Part shown: positions 63,680 to 64,000 of the stretch, in pieces
Layout of the letters: each line of letters opens with the position of its first letter
Position numbering within the stretch: position 1 is the stretch's first letter
NCBI GenBank assembly: GCA_900316475.1
Contig: ONDA01000009.1
Span: forward strand, 42,970-106,969
Reading direction: 5' to 3'
DNA from: an uncultured Prevotellaceae bacterium
GTDB taxonomy: Bacteria; Bacteroidota; Bacteroidia; Bacteroidales; Bacteroidaceae
Length of the DNA stretch: 64,000 bases
Program-made: the position numbers and the translations under genes
Notes under the pieces: generated by a model
The model's database searches: none
The model's input: the letters and a program-made list of their open reading frames with translations, nothing else
Told to the model about the DNA's origin: nothing

Positions 63680-63904
63680 TCGTCAACATCCAGTTACTAT
63701 AACTTCAGCGGCTGTGGCAACACGCTGAACTGCAACAACCCTAATGTACGCGACATGATTGTCGAGAGCCTGCGCTACTGGGTGACCGACTACCATATCG
63801 ACGGCTTCCGCTTCGACCTCGCCGCCATTCTCGGACGCGACCAGAACGGCAATCCCATGTCGAAACCGCCACTGCTCGAATCATTAGCCCACGACCCCAT
63901 CCTT
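63680..63904 (+). pseudogene. Internal fragment of a GH13 glycogen-debranching/isoamylase-type enzyme
   Basis: About 70 codons match the GH13 isoamylase/GlgX core: [20 protein letters not shown], then [20 protein letters not shown] (contains the conserved GFRFDLA with catalytic nucleophile Asp) and [13 protein letters not shown]. Both flanks are missing: upstream it runs into the winged-helix fragment, and after DPIL the frame reads unrelated residues to a stop near 63960. It is either a pseudogene fragment moved by recombination or a chimeric assembly join. The last 100 bases hold nothing recognisable. Confidence 0.7.
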
Positions 63905-64000
63905 CCATATAACAAATATGCGGTGGGCACTCCATTCTGCCGTTTGCAACAATCACATTAGGCAACTTTTTCAAGTTTCTCGTTGAGTTTCTTTAGTTGT

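Overview
The window looks like chromosomal DNA of a Prevotella-type member of the Bacteroidales. Four things support this. Many transcription starts carry the Bacteroidota promoter pair: TTTG near -33, then about 20 bases, then TAnnTTTG near -7. There are two SusC/SusD loci. Family-restricted genes are present (DUF3098, DUF4834, DUF1599, a BT_3928-like DoxX protein). Streptopain-like C10 proteases occur. No 16S rRNA gene is present, so the genus is inferred.

Positions 1-16700 hold mainly housekeeping genes on the minus strand. They are typA (cut by the window edge); rpsO and a small lipoprotein on plus; a GH28 glycosidase; the run ftsX-DUF3098-uppP-truB-queA-folK; a radical SAM gene on plus; an lpxA-like gene; and a three-gene RND efflux operon. 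Positions 16900-38700 carry cca, a PAP2 membrane protein, a small lipoprotein, DUF1599, a DoxX-like protein, tpiA, a SPOR protein, folE, tsaE, trxA, dnaE, psd-pssA-DUF4834, pyrH and birA. They end with a four-gene set resembling oxidative L-fucose catabolism (fucP, aldo/keto reductase, amidohydrolase, zinc alcohol dehydrogenase), followed by tadA.

Positions 38700-57760 are the most unusual part. Two loci with the same logic (susC, susD, one or two surface lipoproteins, C10 protease) point away from each other. Between them lies a 2.0 kb segment bounded by inverted repeats that cover both susC leaders, signal peptides and first domains. This segment encodes a tyrosine recombinase and carries one recognisable outward promoter, now facing the left locus. 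The arrangement suggests a recombinase-driven switch between two protein- or peptide-scavenging systems. Both susC genes carry frame-breaking deletions near the N-terminus. The lesions complement each other across a shared 48-bp block, so recombination there would rebuild one intact left susC.

Two repeat families also stand out. One is a 380-390 bp noncoding element with terminal inverted arms and five 21-bp units at its centre, present twice (18536-18929 and 48286-48667). The other is a GC-rich palindrome of about 80 bp inserted in frame in both cca and dnaE. Related shorter palindromes lie between genes and inside an efflux lipoprotein signal peptide.

The right end holds an AAA ATPase behind triple palindromes, an M64 peptidase, a coiled-coil lipoprotein, rsmI, tdk and tRNA-Lys(UUU). 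Beyond the tRNA is a mosaic of gene fragments: a winged-helix tail and a piece of a GH13 enzyme. No CRISPR array and no intact insertion sequence was seen.
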